Notes: a model not told the origin generated them from the letters alone. Shown: positions 43,569 through 52,656, numbered from the stretch's first letter. The stretch is 64,000 nt of DNA from Kordia sp965283645 (GCF_965283645.1 NZ_CBDIPG010000001.1:744001-808000), one strand, 5' to 3'. Made by a program: numbers and translations.

Positions 43569-44522
43569 TTAGAATAAACTTTCAATAATTTTTTCTATCG
43601 TAATTCCTTCCGCTTCTGCTTTGTAATTTCGAATAACTCTGTGTGATAAGATTCCAATTGCAACCGCTTGTACATCTTCAATGTCTGGAGAAAATTTCCC
43701 TTTGATTGCTGCGTTTGCTTTAGCAGCTAAGATTAAGTTTTGCGAAGCTCTTGGTCCTGCGCCCCAATCTACGTATTGTTTTACTAAGTCAGTTGCACTT
43801 TCTTCTTTCGGGCGTGTTTTTGAAACTAATCGTACCGCATATTCTATGACATTATCTGCTACAGGAATTTTACGAATTAGTTGTTGAATGGCAATGATTT
43901 CTTCCGCATTGAACAATGGCTTTACAGATGCTTCAACATTTGTAGTGGTAGCTTTTACGACTTGTACTTCTTCTGCAAACGTTGGATATGTTAAGTGAAT
44001 AGCAAACATGAAACGGTCCAATTGTGCTTCTGGTAACGGATACGTTCCTTCTTGCTCTATTGGGTTTTGCGTTGCTAATACAAAGTATGGTAAATCGAGT
44101 TTGTAGTGATGTCCTGCAACAGTTACCGCGCGTTCTTGCATGGCTTCTAGTAAAGCGGCTTGCGTTTTTGGCGGTGTACGGTTGATTTCATCAGCCAGAA
44201 TTATGTTTGCAAATATTGGTCCTTTGATAAATTTGAAATTACGTGATTCATCTAAGATTTCACTTCCCAAAATATCACTTGGCATTAAATCTGGTGTAAA
44301 TTGTATACGTTTAAAATCTAACCCTAATGTCGTTGCAATGGTATTCACCATTAATGTTTTTGCTAATCCAGGAACACCAATCAATAATGCATGTCCACCA
44401 GAAAATATAGAAAGTAATATTTGATCTATTACAGTTTCTTGACCAACAATAATTTTCGCGATTTCGTTCTTGAGAACCTTGTGTTTTTTTACAAGGTTTT
44501 CAATAGCAGCAACATCTGACAT
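43569..44522 (-). CDS. moxR: MoxR-family AAA+ ATPase
   Basis: This 317-residue MoxR ATPase has Walker A GVPGLAKT (residues 49-56), Walker B ILADEINR and sensor motif LATQNPIEQEG, and ends with the lid region typical of the family. MoxR proteins usually act as chaperones for metal insertion or assembly of partner proteins encoded next to them, often with von Willebrand factor A proteins; no such partner is visible here. It lies 7 bp after the SurA-like gene, and a terminator follows, so it closes the periplasmic chaperone operon. Confidence 0.9.
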   Translation of the reverse strand: MSDVAAIENLVKKHKVLKNEIAKIIVGQETVIDQILLSIFSGGHALLIGVPGLAKTLMVNTIATTLGLDFKRIQFTPDLMPSDILGSEILDESRNFKFIKGPIFANIILADEINRTPPKTQAALLEAMQERAVTVAGHHYKLDLPYFVLATQNPIEQEGTYPLPEAQLDRFMFAIHLTYPTFAEEVQVVKATTTNVEASVKPLFNAEEIIAIQQLIRKIPVADNVIEYAVRLVSKTRPKEESATDLVKQYVDWGAGPRASQNLILAAKANAAIKGKFSPDIEDVQAVAIGILSHRVIRNYKAEAEGITIEKIIESLF

Positions 44523-44529
44523 AGGCTTT

Positions 44530-45948
44530 TTATTTTTTTAACCAGTTATTTTGAAATTCACAATCACGATTACCTTTGTTTACGTTTATGTACGTATCCT
44601 CAATTTTTTGGGTAATCCACTTTTCAACTTCTTTTAACTGCTTTTCTTTAAGTGCTAAACTTTTAATTTTGATGTAATCTTTAGAATAATCAGCTACGTG
44701 TTCTTCGTAACGGTTGGTTACTTTTAAAAGTTTGTATCGTTTTTGACCTGTGCGTGTTTCATCTATTAAAGGAATTGAGATTTCGTCTCCTTTTAATGGT
44801 TCTATTTGAGAATATTGTTCAGGATCCATTTTTGTAAGTTCAAAATGTGTTCCTAATGTTGCAGGGTTGATTAATTTTCCTCCATTGTTTCGTGTTTCTT
44901 TATCATCTGAAAACGAACGTGCCGCTTCATCAAAAGTAAGTTCTCCTGCTAAGATACGTTGACGTAAAGTATCTATTTGTTTACGAGCATCATCCAGTTT
45001 TTTGTTTGTAATTTCTGGAATTAATAAGATGTGACGTACATCTCTTTCTTGTCCACGTACTTTGTCAATTTTTACAATATGCCATCCAAATTCTGTTTCG
45101 AAAGGATCCGAAACTTCACCTTCTTGTAAGGTGTATGACATGTCTTTGAATTCTTTTGCCAATGGCATTCTTTTCGTGATAGACATAAATCCACCTTGAC
45201 GACCTGACGCTCTATCTTTGGAATATAGAATGGCTTTTGTTCCAAAACTTGCACCTGCTTCTACATCTGCTTTGATTCCTTTTAATTTGTCAATAACTTT
45301 CTTTACAGCTTCATCGGAAGGTTTTGGAGCAATAATAATTTGAGCAACTTCTAGTTCAATTCCAATTCTTGGACGCTGATCTGCTGGAATTTTTTCAAAA
45401 AACTGACGTACTTCTTCTGGCGTGATTTCTACATCACCAACCACTTTCGATTGCATACGTTGTGTTAAGATGTTTTCTTTCGTAATTTTCATTAATTGTT
45501 GGCGTAATGAAGATTCATCCTCCATAGCGTAGAATTTTAATAATTCTTTCATTCCGCCTGTTTGTTGGCTAAAATATTCAATTTGTTGATTTACACGGTC
45601 TCTAACTTCTCCTGGCTGAACGTCAACACTATCTTGTACCGCTTGATGTGCGTACAATTTGTCTTCCATTAACTTCCCAAGTAGTTTACATCTTGTTAAT
45701 CCTTCTATAGAAGTTCCTCGTTGTCTTAAATCTAAAAATGTTTTATCTATATCCGATTCTAATATTACATAATCACCAACTACCGCGGCTACACCGTCAA
45801 TTTTGACACGCTTTGAAGTCGTTTCTGTAGAATCGTTTACTTTTGCTTTGGCCTTGATCATTGATGATTCAGTAACCATTTCCTCTTGTGCTTGTGCTTG
45901 CATTCCTATTCCCACAAGCAATACTAACAAGTATATACTTTTCTTCAT
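44530..45948 (-). CDS. Peptidyl-prolyl isomerase, SurA-like periplasmic chaperone
   Basis: The 472-residue protein starts at 45948 with a signal peptide (MKKSIYLLVLLVGIGMQAQAQ); a longer frame begins at 45987 but would overlap the upstream gene and lacks a signal at its front. It has a SurA N-terminal helix domain (VAAVVGDYVILESDIDKTFL, KLMEDKLYAHQAV) and two parvulin (PpiC) segments, the clearer reading FGTKAILYSKDRASGRQGGFM, AYTLQEG-like and EFGWHIVKIDKVRGQERDVRHILL. It would assist outer-membrane protein folding. It is the third chaperone gene of the operon, 1 bp after the lipoprotein gene and 7 bp before moxR. Confidence 0.9.
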   Translation of the reverse strand: MKKSIYLLVLLVGIGMQAQAQEEMVTESSMIKAKAKVNDSTETTSKRVKIDGVAAVVGDYVILESDIDKTFLDLRQRGTSIEGLTRCKLLGKLMEDKLYAHQAVQDSVDVQPGEVRDRVNQQIEYFSQQTGGMKELLKFYAMEDESSLRQQLMKITKENILTQRMQSKVVGDVEITPEEVRQFFEKIPADQRPRIGIELEVAQIIIAPKPSDEAVKKVIDKLKGIKADVEAGASFGTKAILYSKDRASGRQGGFMSITKRMPLAKEFKDMSYTLQEGEVSDPFETEFGWHIVKIDKVRGQERDVRHILLIPEITNKKLDDARKQIDTLRQRILAGELTFDEAARSFSDDKETRNNGGKLINPATLGTHFELTKMDPEQYSQIEPLKGDEISIPLIDETRTGQKRYKLLKVTNRYEEHVADYSKDYIKIKSLALKEKQLKEVEKWITQKIEDTYINVNKGNRDCEFQNNWLKK

Positions 45949-45949
45949 T

Positions 45950-46798
45950 TTAATTGTAAATTTCAAACTGTTTTCGCTTAACTGCATCTTTTGTGATGTC
46001 TTTTTCTAATTTTCTGATAAATTCAAGCTTGCGCTTGTTGAGAATGATTTGTTGTACTGTAGGACGCACATACGCTAGTGGCGCAATGTCGTTTCTACCT
46101 ATCATATCTTCAATTCGCACCAAATATAGTCCTATTGAATCTTCTATTTTAGAAAATTGTGATTTTTTTAAGTATTTATCCTTGTTTTCGTTGGTTATAA
46201 CAGGAATTTTATTAAACACTTGCGTCGCTTTTACCCAGATTGAATCGTTTAATGAGTAGTTGTTAAATTGAATGGCCAAAGAGTCCAAAATAATTTTATC
46301 TTCTGAATCAAAACGTTCAAAACGTTCGGTAATTTCTTTTATGTTTGAGTTGTCTTTGTTGATGCTGATGTAACGTAGTTTGAGTAATTCTTCATTGAGT
46401 TTAAAATTCTCTTTGTTCGTATCGTAATACGCCGCTTCGTCAAACCCAGTTACTGTTGTATCAATTGTTTTTTTAACAACAGCTTCTTTGTAAGCTTCAA
46501 CATATAAACCTTTGCGATATTCTTCAACAAGTTCGTCAAAAGCCGTTTGCTTTTCTTGTGGTAAGTTTATTTTTGCACGTTGTATAAATAGTTGTTGTGT
46601 AGCCCAACGATTGATATAGTTGGTTACAATGATTGTGCTATCTTCTTTAGAGGTATTTTCAGAAAGCAATGGAGTTATATCTGTTTTGTACAGATAATTT
46701 TCGCCAACTCTGGCAATAGGTTCTCCATCTTGCGACGACTGAAAGTATTCGCAAGAACAACACAATATGATACTAATAATGGCTATTAATTTTCTCAA
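45950..46798 (-). CDS. SurA-like lipoprotein lacking a recognisable PPIase core
   Basis: This 282-residue protein has a lipobox (MRKLIAIISIILCCSCEYF) and then a chaperone-like region: IARVGENYLYKTDITPLLSE resembles the SurA N-terminal segment, followed by helices (NYINRWATQQLFIQRAKI, FDELVEEYRKGLYVEAYKEA). No PpiC signature is visible. It sits between two PPIase genes with gaps of 6 bp and 1 bp. It is probably a chaperone-domain-only relative that works with them at the outer or inner membrane; its catalytic domain appears to have been lost or never present. Confidence 0.8.
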   Translation of the reverse strand: MRKLIAIISIILCCSCEYFQSSQDGEPIARVGENYLYKTDITPLLSENTSKEDSTIIVTNYINRWATQQLFIQRAKINLPQEKQTAFDELVEEYRKGLYVEAYKEAVVKKTIDTTVTGFDEAAYYDTNKENFKLNEELLKLRYISINKDNSNIKEITERFERFDSEDKIILDSLAIQFNNYSLNDSIWVKATQVFNKIPVITNENKDKYLKKSQFSKIEDSIGLYLVRIEDMIGRNDIAPLAYVRPTVQQIILNKRKLEFIRKLEKDITKDAVKRKQFEIYN

Positions 46799-46804
46799 TA
46801 TGTA

Positions 46805-48790
46805 TTATTTAACGAGTTTTTCTAGTTTTCTGTATACTTTTTTGTTGATTTCTACTTTGTAATTTTCTTTGAGCGTTTTTATCCATTCTTTTTCAAGATG
46901 CACTTGGTAATCGCTTATGACTTTTCCTTTGATTTCAGAGAGTTCTTTGTAACTAGCTGGAATGATTTCGTTTACTTTTACGATAGTGAAATCACTTTGT
47001 TCATCACTTAGAACATCCGAAACACCTTTTTCAAACTTAAATCCTTCAGGAAGATTTCTGTGTCCTTTTTCAAAAGTTCCCATCGTAAAGATTACGTTTA
47101 CTTTTGATTCTTTATTAACTGTTTTTTTGATTTCATCAAGTGGTTTTCCTTCTTTTAATAATTGTTGTACTTGATCTGCAACTTTTTCAACTGTACACGA
47201 AGCAATTACCGCTTCTACTCTATCTTTCCATTTGTAATTTTCTTTGTTGGCATTGTAAAACGATTCCAAACCAATTGTATCTTTTTTCGCTTTGTCCCAA
47301 ATTTGCTTTTCCATTAAATCGAATAATAGCAAACCGTCTCTATATTCTCCATAGATTGCCGCAAATTCTTCGTTTACATTTTCTAAATCATTTTCATAGA
47401 ATGACAATAGTTTACCATCCATATATTCAGTAAAAGAGCTATTGATAAATCCTTTTGGATCACTGTTCTTTTGCATCATGCGAGCTTTATTTTTTAATAA
47501 ATACGTAGCAAATTCATTGTATGTAAACTTGGTATCGTTTATTTGAAATAGTGTTTTGTTTAAGAATGCACTGTCTGTTGGTTTTTGCCAAGAACGCGTA
47601 AAAAAGTTGTCCGCCATTGCAATTGTATGAAAATCTTCTCTAAGCGTTGGATTTTCAGTAATTGTATACATTTTTTTAATCTTCTTTATCACAGAAGTGT
47701 TGATTACATTGGCTCTTTTATCTTTTTTGATGCGTCGCTCAAGATTGTATTTTTCTTTTTCAAAAGTATTTTGAGCATGTTTTGAGATCAATTTTACAAT
47801 ATGCCATCCAAATTCCGATTTGAACGGTTTTGATATTTCATTCACTTCTTTTAATGAAAACGCTACATCTTCAAATTCTTTTGAACGCAAACGACCACGA
47901 CCAAATTTTGGCAATTTCCCATTGTTTACTCCAGAACTTCTGTCTTCCGAGTATTTTTTTGCCATCGCTCCAAAATCGCTTCCTGAAGTTATTTGTGAAT
48001 AAATATCTTTTATTTTCTGAGCAGGATCTTCCTTGTTTTCATCATTTTCTTTGTCTAATAATAAAATATGCGCAACGGTTACTTCGCCAGCATTTTCGCG
48101 AACATCAGTCACTTTTATAATATGGTAACCATATTGCGTACGAACTGGCATTGAAATTTCTCCTTTTTTGGTATTGAATGCCGCAGACTCAAACGGATAC
48201 ACCATTCTAAATGCTGAAAAATATCCTAAATTCCCTTTGTTTCCTGGCGTTCGTTGATTTCCTTTTGCAGAAGGATCATCTGAATTTTGAGCAGCAACTT
48301 CTCCAAAATCAGCACCATCAAGTATTGATTTGCGTAAATTCATAATTTTTTCATACGCTACCAAGGTGTCCGCAGGCGAAGCATTAGGAGAAACTTTAAT
48401 GAGTATATGACTTGCTTTTACTTCCGTTTTTAAACGATCGTACGCTTCTTTCACCAATTGTTCGGTAGCGTTATTATCTGTTAAATAATTTGTAGAAAGT
48501 TGTTTTTTGTAGCCTGCTAATTCTTTCTTGTAGCTTTCTTTTTCGTCTAAATTTAAATTTTTAGCTTCTTTCAGCTTCAATTTATATTCGACAAACAAAT
48601 CAAAGTATTCTTCAATATCTTTTTGATCTTTTTCATCAATGATGTCAAGGTTCTTTTTATAAACTCTAGAAAATTCAGAAACGTACGTTGGTTCACCTTC
48701 AATAGTAAATAATACTTTATCTTTTTTTGATTGCGCAAAGCTTGTCAACGAAACCAACAGAATAAGAAATAATTGTATGCTATTTTTCAT
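46805..48790 (-). CDS. PpiC-type peptidyl-prolyl isomerase with two rotamase domains
   Basis: The 661-residue protein has a signal peptide (MKNSIQLFLILLVSLTSFAQ) when translated from the ATG at 48790; an ATG six bases further up (48796) leaves a leader of only about 7 nt from the promoter and adds two residues, so 48790 is preferred with some doubt. Two parvulin domains are clear (about 125-235 and 240-345), each with the ASHILIKV/VAHILLLD strand and a YGYHIIKVTDV or FGWHIVKLI ending. A long helical C-terminal half follows. It is the first gene of a four-gene outer-membrane biogenesis operon ending in moxR. Confidence 0.88.
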   Translation of the reverse strand: MKNSIQLFLILLVSLTSFAQSKKDKVLFTIEGEPTYVSEFSRVYKKNLDIIDEKDQKDIEEYFDLFVEYKLKLKEAKNLNLDEKESYKKELAGYKKQLSTNYLTDNNATEQLVKEAYDRLKTEVKASHILIKVSPNASPADTLVAYEKIMNLRKSILDGADFGEVAAQNSDDPSAKGNQRTPGNKGNLGYFSAFRMVYPFESAAFNTKKGEISMPVRTQYGYHIIKVTDVRENAGEVTVAHILLLDKENDENKEDPAQKIKDIYSQITSGSDFGAMAKKYSEDRSSGVNNGKLPKFGRGRLRSKEFEDVAFSLKEVNEISKPFKSEFGWHIVKLISKHAQNTFEKEKYNLERRIKKDKRANVINTSVIKKIKKMYTITENPTLREDFHTIAMADNFFTRSWQKPTDSAFLNKTLFQINDTKFTYNEFATYLLKNKARMMQKNSDPKGFINSSFTEYMDGKLLSFYENDLENVNEEFAAIYGEYRDGLLLFDLMEKQIWDKAKKDTIGLESFYNANKENYKWKDRVEAVIASCTVEKVADQVQQLLKEGKPLDEIKKTVNKESKVNVIFTMGTFEKGHRNLPEGFKFEKGVSDVLSDEQSDFTIVKVNEIIPASYKELSEIKGKVISDYQVHLEKEWIKTLKENYKVEINKKVYRKLEKLVK

Positions 48791-48809
48791 TATCATTTTT
48801 TTGAGAAAG

Positions 48810-48839
48810 ACAAAAATAATAATTCAACGATATTTCACA
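48810..48839 (-). promoter_or_regulatory. Promoter of the SurA-like/moxR operon
   Basis: On the minus strand a -33 TTG (48839-48837), a 19-nt spacer and a -7 TATTTTTG (48817-48810) match the Bacteroidota consensus. Transcription would start only about 10 bases before the first ATG codons. Confidence 0.65.
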
Positions 48840-48980
48840 ACAAATAACTACATGGATATTGCATACTTTTCAACTTTTTGGCTTAGTTTTTGGTATTTAA
48901 CAATAATATGTAAGATGAAGCTTCATTTTTAGTGATGTATTCATTTTTTAACTATATTGTACTTAATACCGTTAAACGTT

Positions 48981-49361
48981 ATGAAAAAACTTTACATTTT
49001 GCTTATATGCACATTTGCATCAACAGTGATGTTTGCATCTGAAGTGTTTACAATTCAGACAGAAATTACCGTAGAAAATACGACTGTTTCTGTGTTGGAT
49101 ATGTTTGATTTTTCACAAAATGATCAAACAAAGAAAAAGGTTCATACAAGTTATAGTGATGGTAAATTGACCATTACGGGCGTCAATGCAACTTCAAACA
49201 TTGCTATTTATAATTTATTAGGTCGAAAAGTTATCGATTTAAAGAATGTAGCCATCAATGGAACGTTTAGTAAATATTTAGATTTACCAAAAAACAACAT
49301 TTATATTGTAAAAATTACTTCGAACAATTTTACCAAGACATTTAAAATTATTGCCAAGTAA
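48981..49361 (+). CDS. Secreted protein with T9SS type A-like C-terminus
   Basis: The protein has 126 residues from the ATG at 48981, which directly begins the signal peptide (MKKLYILLICTFASTVMFAS); the frame extends 24 bp further upstream without a better start. After a short linker the C-terminal domain (about 65-126: KLTITGVNATSNIAIYNLLG, NNIYIVKITSNNFTKTFKII) has the layout of a type A sorting domain. It is therefore unusually short, essentially a sorting domain with a small N-terminal piece. It may be a remnant or a small surface protein. Confidence 0.72.
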   Translation: MKKLYILLICTFASTVMFASEVFTIQTEITVENTTVSVLDMFDFSQNDQTKKKVHTSYSDGKLTITGVNATSNIAIYNLLGRKVIDLKNVAINGTFSKYLDLPKNNIYIVKITSNNFTKTFKIIAK

Positions 49362-49383
49362 TATTTCGAAACATAAAATTTTA

Positions 49384-49413
49384 AAAACGGATGAAACTTT
49401 CATCCGTTTTTTT
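49384..49413 (+). terminator. Terminator of the small T9SS-like gene
   Basis: A 10-bp stem (aaaacggatg 49384-49393 with catccgtttt 49401-49410) is followed by T residues, 22 bp past the stop. Confidence 0.85.
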
Positions 49414-49472
49414 ATGTCTTTTTTCTTCTTTTCTTTCTAAAGAATGATAATTTTGCAAAAAACTTACAATGT

Positions 49473-49706
49473 ATGGCAAAAGTAAAATTGATTTGGGAGT
49501 TTAGAGGTCCAGCGGCAAAACGTACTGCAGCGCACCATTGTATTCACTTACACGACTTTATCAAGTTAGAACAGATTGATGGTGAAGCTATTAAAACAGA
49601 AGAGTTTTCAGACATGTATGTATGTGCTTCTATGATTATATCACAAGATGATGTTCCTTTTATGCGTGAAAAATTAAAGCCACACAGAGGTCAATTAGTT
49701 AAATAA
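49473..49706 (+). CDS. Small conserved flavobacterial protein (77 residues)
   Basis: A soluble 77-residue protein with no signal peptide; it starts MAKVKLIWEFRGPAAKRTAA and contains a histidine-rich stretch (AAHHCIHLHDF) and MREKLKPHRGQLVK at the end. The composition suggests a small globular or metal-binding protein, but I know of no function. A TAATTTTG -7-like box lies at 49448-49455 without a clear -33. Its own terminator follows. Confidence 0.7.
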   Translation: MAKVKLIWEFRGPAAKRTAAHHCIHLHDFIKLEQIDGEAIKTEEFSDMYVCASMIISQDDVPFMREKLKPHRGQLVK

Positions 49707-49713
49707 TTATACT

Positions 49714-49746
49714 AAAAAACGTTAATTTTATGTGAGAACGTTTTTT
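49714..49746 (+). terminator. Terminator of the 77-residue protein gene
   Basis: A 10-bp stem (aaaaaacgtt 49714-49723 with aacgtttttt 49737-49746) ends in a T-run, 8 bp past the stop. Bidirectional action is possible. Confidence 0.75.
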
Positions 49747-49800
49747 TGGTATGATGTTTTCATTACTTTAGCCAACTTTGAAAAATAAAATATCAATTAG

Positions 49801-50325
49801 ATGAAAATTAAACATTTACTTTACTCGTTAGCAATTGTACTATGCTCATTTACGGCATCGGCACAATCAAAAGTAGGAACAGTTAATATTAATATTATTG
49901 TTTCTAAATTACCTGAAATTGTACAAGTAAAAACAGGAATTGCGGCGTATGAAAAGACGTTACAAGCTGATTTGAATGCCAAAATGAAGGCATATAAAGA
50001 AGAAGTTGATACCGCTGATAAATCATTTGCTACAATGACACCTGAAGCAAAGAAGAAGAAGCAAGAAGAAATTTTTGCTATTGAAAACGATATTCAAAAA
50101 TTTAGACAAAATGCGTCTCAATTGATTCAATTGAAACAAGATGAGTTGATGCGTCCATTATATCAAAAAGTTGGTGCGACAGTTGCTGAAATTGCAAAAG
50201 AAGAAAAATTTACACAAGTTTTTACTCTTGACGGAAACGAGTTAGCATATGCAAGTCCTGTGTATGATTTAACATTGAAAGTTGCCGCAAAACTTGGAAT
50301 TAACTTACAAGAGGATAAAAAGTAA
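49801..50325 (+). CDS. OmpH/Skp-family periplasmic chaperone
   Basis: This 174-residue protein has a signal peptide (MKIKHLLYSLAIVLCSFTASAQ) and then the Skp pattern: a short beta strand (SKVGTVNINIIVSKLPEIVQ), two long helices forming a coiled coil (about 40-120, AYEKTLQADLNAKMKAYKEE, EIFAIENDIQKFRQNASQLI) and a closing strand region (AKEEKFTQVFTLDG). It would hold outer-membrane proteins in the periplasm, functionally linked to the SurA-like genes upstream although oppositely transcribed. It has its own terminator, and a weak -7-like TTACTTTAG before it. Confidence 0.88.
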   Translation: MKIKHLLYSLAIVLCSFTASAQSKVGTVNINIIVSKLPEIVQVKTGIAAYEKTLQADLNAKMKAYKEEVDTADKSFATMTPEAKKKKQEEIFAIENDIQKFRQNASQLIQLKQDELMRPLYQKVGATVAEIAKEEKFTQVFTLDGNELAYASPVYDLTLKVAAKLGINLQEDKK

Positions 50326-50347
50326 TTTTTAATACCTCAATTTTATA

Positions 50348-50386
50348 AAAAAAGCCTTGTATTTACTTTAAATACAAGGCTTTTTT
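50348..50386 (+). terminator. Terminator of the OmpH gene
   Basis: An 11-bp perfect stem (gccttgtattt 50354-50364 with aaatacaaggc 50370-50380) with a 5-base loop is flanked by A-run and T-run, 28 bp past the stop. Confidence 0.92.
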
Positions 50387-50507
50387 CATGTTTACATCTT
50401 ATCTCAAATTGATAAATTTGAGGTAGTAAATATATTTTCTTCGCTCTATTTTCTTCTGTAAAGATGCTTGATTTAATATATTAGTATCAAATCAAAACTA
50501 TAATATC

Positions 50508-50708
50508 ATGAAGAAAAAAAATGCAAAGACGTTAAAATTCGGAAAAACTGTGGTTTCAAACTTGAAAGTAAATCATATAAAAGGTGGAAGCATGGGATCA
50601 ATAGAATGTCCTTCATATCATCCTACAGTTTGTGACGGTGGAGGTTCAATAAGTAGTCAAGGTATACGTTGTGCTGTTAATTGCGGAACTGGAACATTGC
50701 CTGTATAA
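50508..50708 (+). CDS. GG-leader natural product precursor, lanthipeptide-like (1)
   Basis: This 66-residue peptide begins with a basic leader of the Bacteroidota type (KLKFGKTVVSNL) ending in a double-glycine site (IKGG, residues 24-27), and continues as a Cys/Ser/Thr/Gly-rich core (IECPSYHPTVCDGGG, then CAVNCGTGTLPV). This layout is seen in peptides annotated as class I lanthipeptides or bacteriocin-like precursors in this phylum. No LanB/LanC, protease or transporter gene is nearby, so modification is unproven. It is followed by a second precursor 63 bp on. Confidence 0.72.
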   Translation: MKKKNAKTLKFGKTVVSNLKVNHIKGGSMGSIECPSYHPTVCDGGGSISSQGIRCAVNCGTGTLPV

Positions 50709-50771
50709 TAATTTATCTACAAATAATTTTATTTAATCAATTTAATACGAATCAATTTTAATTTTTAAACC

Positions 50772-50966
50772 ATGAAAAAAAGAAACATCAAAAACAACCT
50801 AAACTTAAAAAAGACTACGATTTCTAGATTGTCTGAAAAAGCCGTTAAAGGAGGAACAGGAACTACGCTTTTCACAACTATTTTTGCTGATTTGTGCTAT
50901 GGAGCAAATACCAGTTATATTTTGAAGTGCGCAGCTGCTTGTGCGCCACCAGATACTGACGCTTAA
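50772..50966 (+). CDS. GG-leader natural product precursor, lanthipeptide-like (2)
   Basis: This 64-residue peptide has a closely related leader (NLNLKKTTISRLSEKAVKGG, GG at 27-28) and a different, hydrophobic core with four cysteines (FADLCYGANTSYILKCAAACAPPDTDA). The core has few Ser/Thr partners near the cysteines, so disulfides are as likely as lanthionines. Together with the preceding gene it forms a two-gene cassette that ends at a strong terminator shared with the convergent guaB. Confidence 0.7.
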   Translation: MKKRNIKNNLNLKKTTISRLSEKAVKGGTGTTLFTTIFADLCYGANTSYILKCAAACAPPDTDA

Positions 50967-50984
50967 TAGAAAATAAATTCTTAG

Positions 50985-51031
50985 AAAAAAGGCTGTTACC
51001 TTCTCTATGTTGAAATGTAACAGCCTTTTTA
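50985..51031. terminator. Bidirectional terminator between precursor genes and guaB
   Basis: A 14-bp stem (aaaaaggctgttac 50986-50999 with gtaacagccttttt 51017-51030) lies between the converging precursor and guaB genes and can serve both. Confidence 0.88.
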
Positions 51032-51047
51032 TATGTTATACTAAAGA

Positions 51048-52523
51048 TTATCGTCTTGAATAGTTTGGCGCTTCTTTGGTAATGGCAACATCATGTGGAT
51101 GACTTTCGTTGATTCCACTTGCTGTTATACGTACAAATTTTCCAGTTTCTTTAAGTGTTTCTATATCTTTTGCACCACAATATCCCATTCCTGCACGCAA
51201 ACCGCCAATGAATTGGTGAATACTTTCATCTAAGTTTCCTTTGTAAGGTACACGACCTACAATTCCTTCAGGAACCAATTTTTTGATATCTGCTTCTACA
51301 TCTTGGAAGTAGCGATCTTTTGAACCTTGTTTCATAGCTTCCACAGAACCCATTCCACGATACGATTTGAATTTTCTTCCTTCGTAAATGATTGTTTCTC
51401 CAGGTGATTCTTTTGTTCCTGCTAGTAATGAACCTAGCATTACAGAATCTGCTCCAGCGGCAATTGCTTTTGGAATATCTCCTGTATACCTAATTCCTCC
51501 ATCTGCAATAACAGGAACTCCACTACCTTTTATGGCGGCTGAGACTTCTAATACTGCTGAAAATTGAGGAAAACCTACTCCAGCTACCACACGTGTTGTA
51601 CAAATGGAACCTGGCCCAATTCCAACTTTTACTGCATCAGCACCAGCGTCTACTAAGTATTTTGCGGCTTCTCCCGTTGCAATGTTTCCAACAATTACTT
51701 CTAAGTTTGGAAATTTAGCTTTTACTTGTTTTAATACAGTTACCACGCCTTTTGTATGTCCGTGTGCCGTATCAATTACAACCGCATCAACACCTGCATT
51801 TACCAATGCTTCTGCTCTATCTACAGCATCCGCAGTAACTCCAAGTGCCGCCGCAACGCGTAAACGTCCGTACGTATCTTTGTTTGCGATTGGTTTTTGT
51901 GTAACTTTAGTTATATCACGAAAAGTGATTAATCCTTTTAATTTGTAGTTATCATTTACAATTAAAAGTTTTTCAATTTTATTTTTTTGAAGAATTGCCT
52001 CAGCATCTTTCAACGAAGTTCCTTCTGATGAAGTAATTAAGTTTTCACTTGTCATTACCTCAACTATTGGTCGTTCATTGTTATGCTCGAAACGTAAATC
52101 TCTATTGGTTACGATTCCTTTTAGTGTTCCGTTTTCGTCAACAATTGGAATTCCGCCAATGCTGTGTTCTTTCATGTTTGCTTTAGCATCAGCAACGATT
52201 GCTGTTAACGGCAACGTTACTGGATCGATAATCATTCCGCTTTCAGCACGTTTTACTTTTCTAACTTTTTGTGCTTGACGCTCTATTGTCATGTTTTTAT
52301 GTAAAACACCGATTCCACCTTCGCGAGCCATCGCAATTGCCATAGAAGATTCTGTAACCGTATCCATAGCGGCGGAAACAATCGGAACATTGATGGTTAT
52401 ATTTCTAGTAAGTTTTGTTTGAATGCTGACTTCTCTTGGAAGTACTTCGGAGAAAGCGGGAACTAATAAAACGTCGTCGTATGTTAGTCCTTCGCCTAAG
52501 ATTTTGTTGTTGTGTGCTGTCAT
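51048..52523 (-). CDS. guaB: IMP dehydrogenase
   Basis: This 491-residue enzyme oxidises IMP to XMP with NAD+, the committed step of guanine nucleotide synthesis. It has the catalytic GIGPGSICTTRVVAGVG loop (Cys near residue 306), two CBS domains (about 95-205, including MTSENLITSSEGTSL and NDNYKLKGLITFRD), the GGIRYTGDIPKAIAAGADSVMLG strand and the YRGMGSVEAM flap. The ATG at 52523 gives a standard length; the frame extends 24 bp further with an unlikely N-terminus. Single-gene unit ending at the shared terminator. Confidence 0.96.
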   Translation of the reverse strand: MTAHNNKILGEGLTYDDVLLVPAFSEVLPREVSIQTKLTRNITINVPIVSAAMDTVTESSMAIAMAREGGIGVLHKNMTIERQAQKVRKVKRAESGMIIDPVTLPLTAIVADAKANMKEHSIGGIPIVDENGTLKGIVTNRDLRFEHNNERPIVEVMTSENLITSSEGTSLKDAEAILQKNKIEKLLIVNDNYKLKGLITFRDITKVTQKPIANKDTYGRLRVAAALGVTADAVDRAEALVNAGVDAVVIDTAHGHTKGVVTVLKQVKAKFPNLEVIVGNIATGEAAKYLVDAGADAVKVGIGPGSICTTRVVAGVGFPQFSAVLEVSAAIKGSGVPVIADGGIRYTGDIPKAIAAGADSVMLGSLLAGTKESPGETIIYEGRKFKSYRGMGSVEAMKQGSKDRYFQDVEADIKKLVPEGIVGRVPYKGNLDESIHQFIGGLRAGMGYCGAKDIETLKETGKFVRITASGINESHPHDVAITKEAPNYSRR

Positions 52524-52656
52524 GGTGCAATTAAAATATAATTGCATGCGAATATACTACATTTTATGTTATTAATACTATTTGCTAGAGTAGATAACAA
52601 TTTGTTAATGCTTATTTAGTAATGAGTAATGAGATATCAGTATTGAGAACTGAGAA

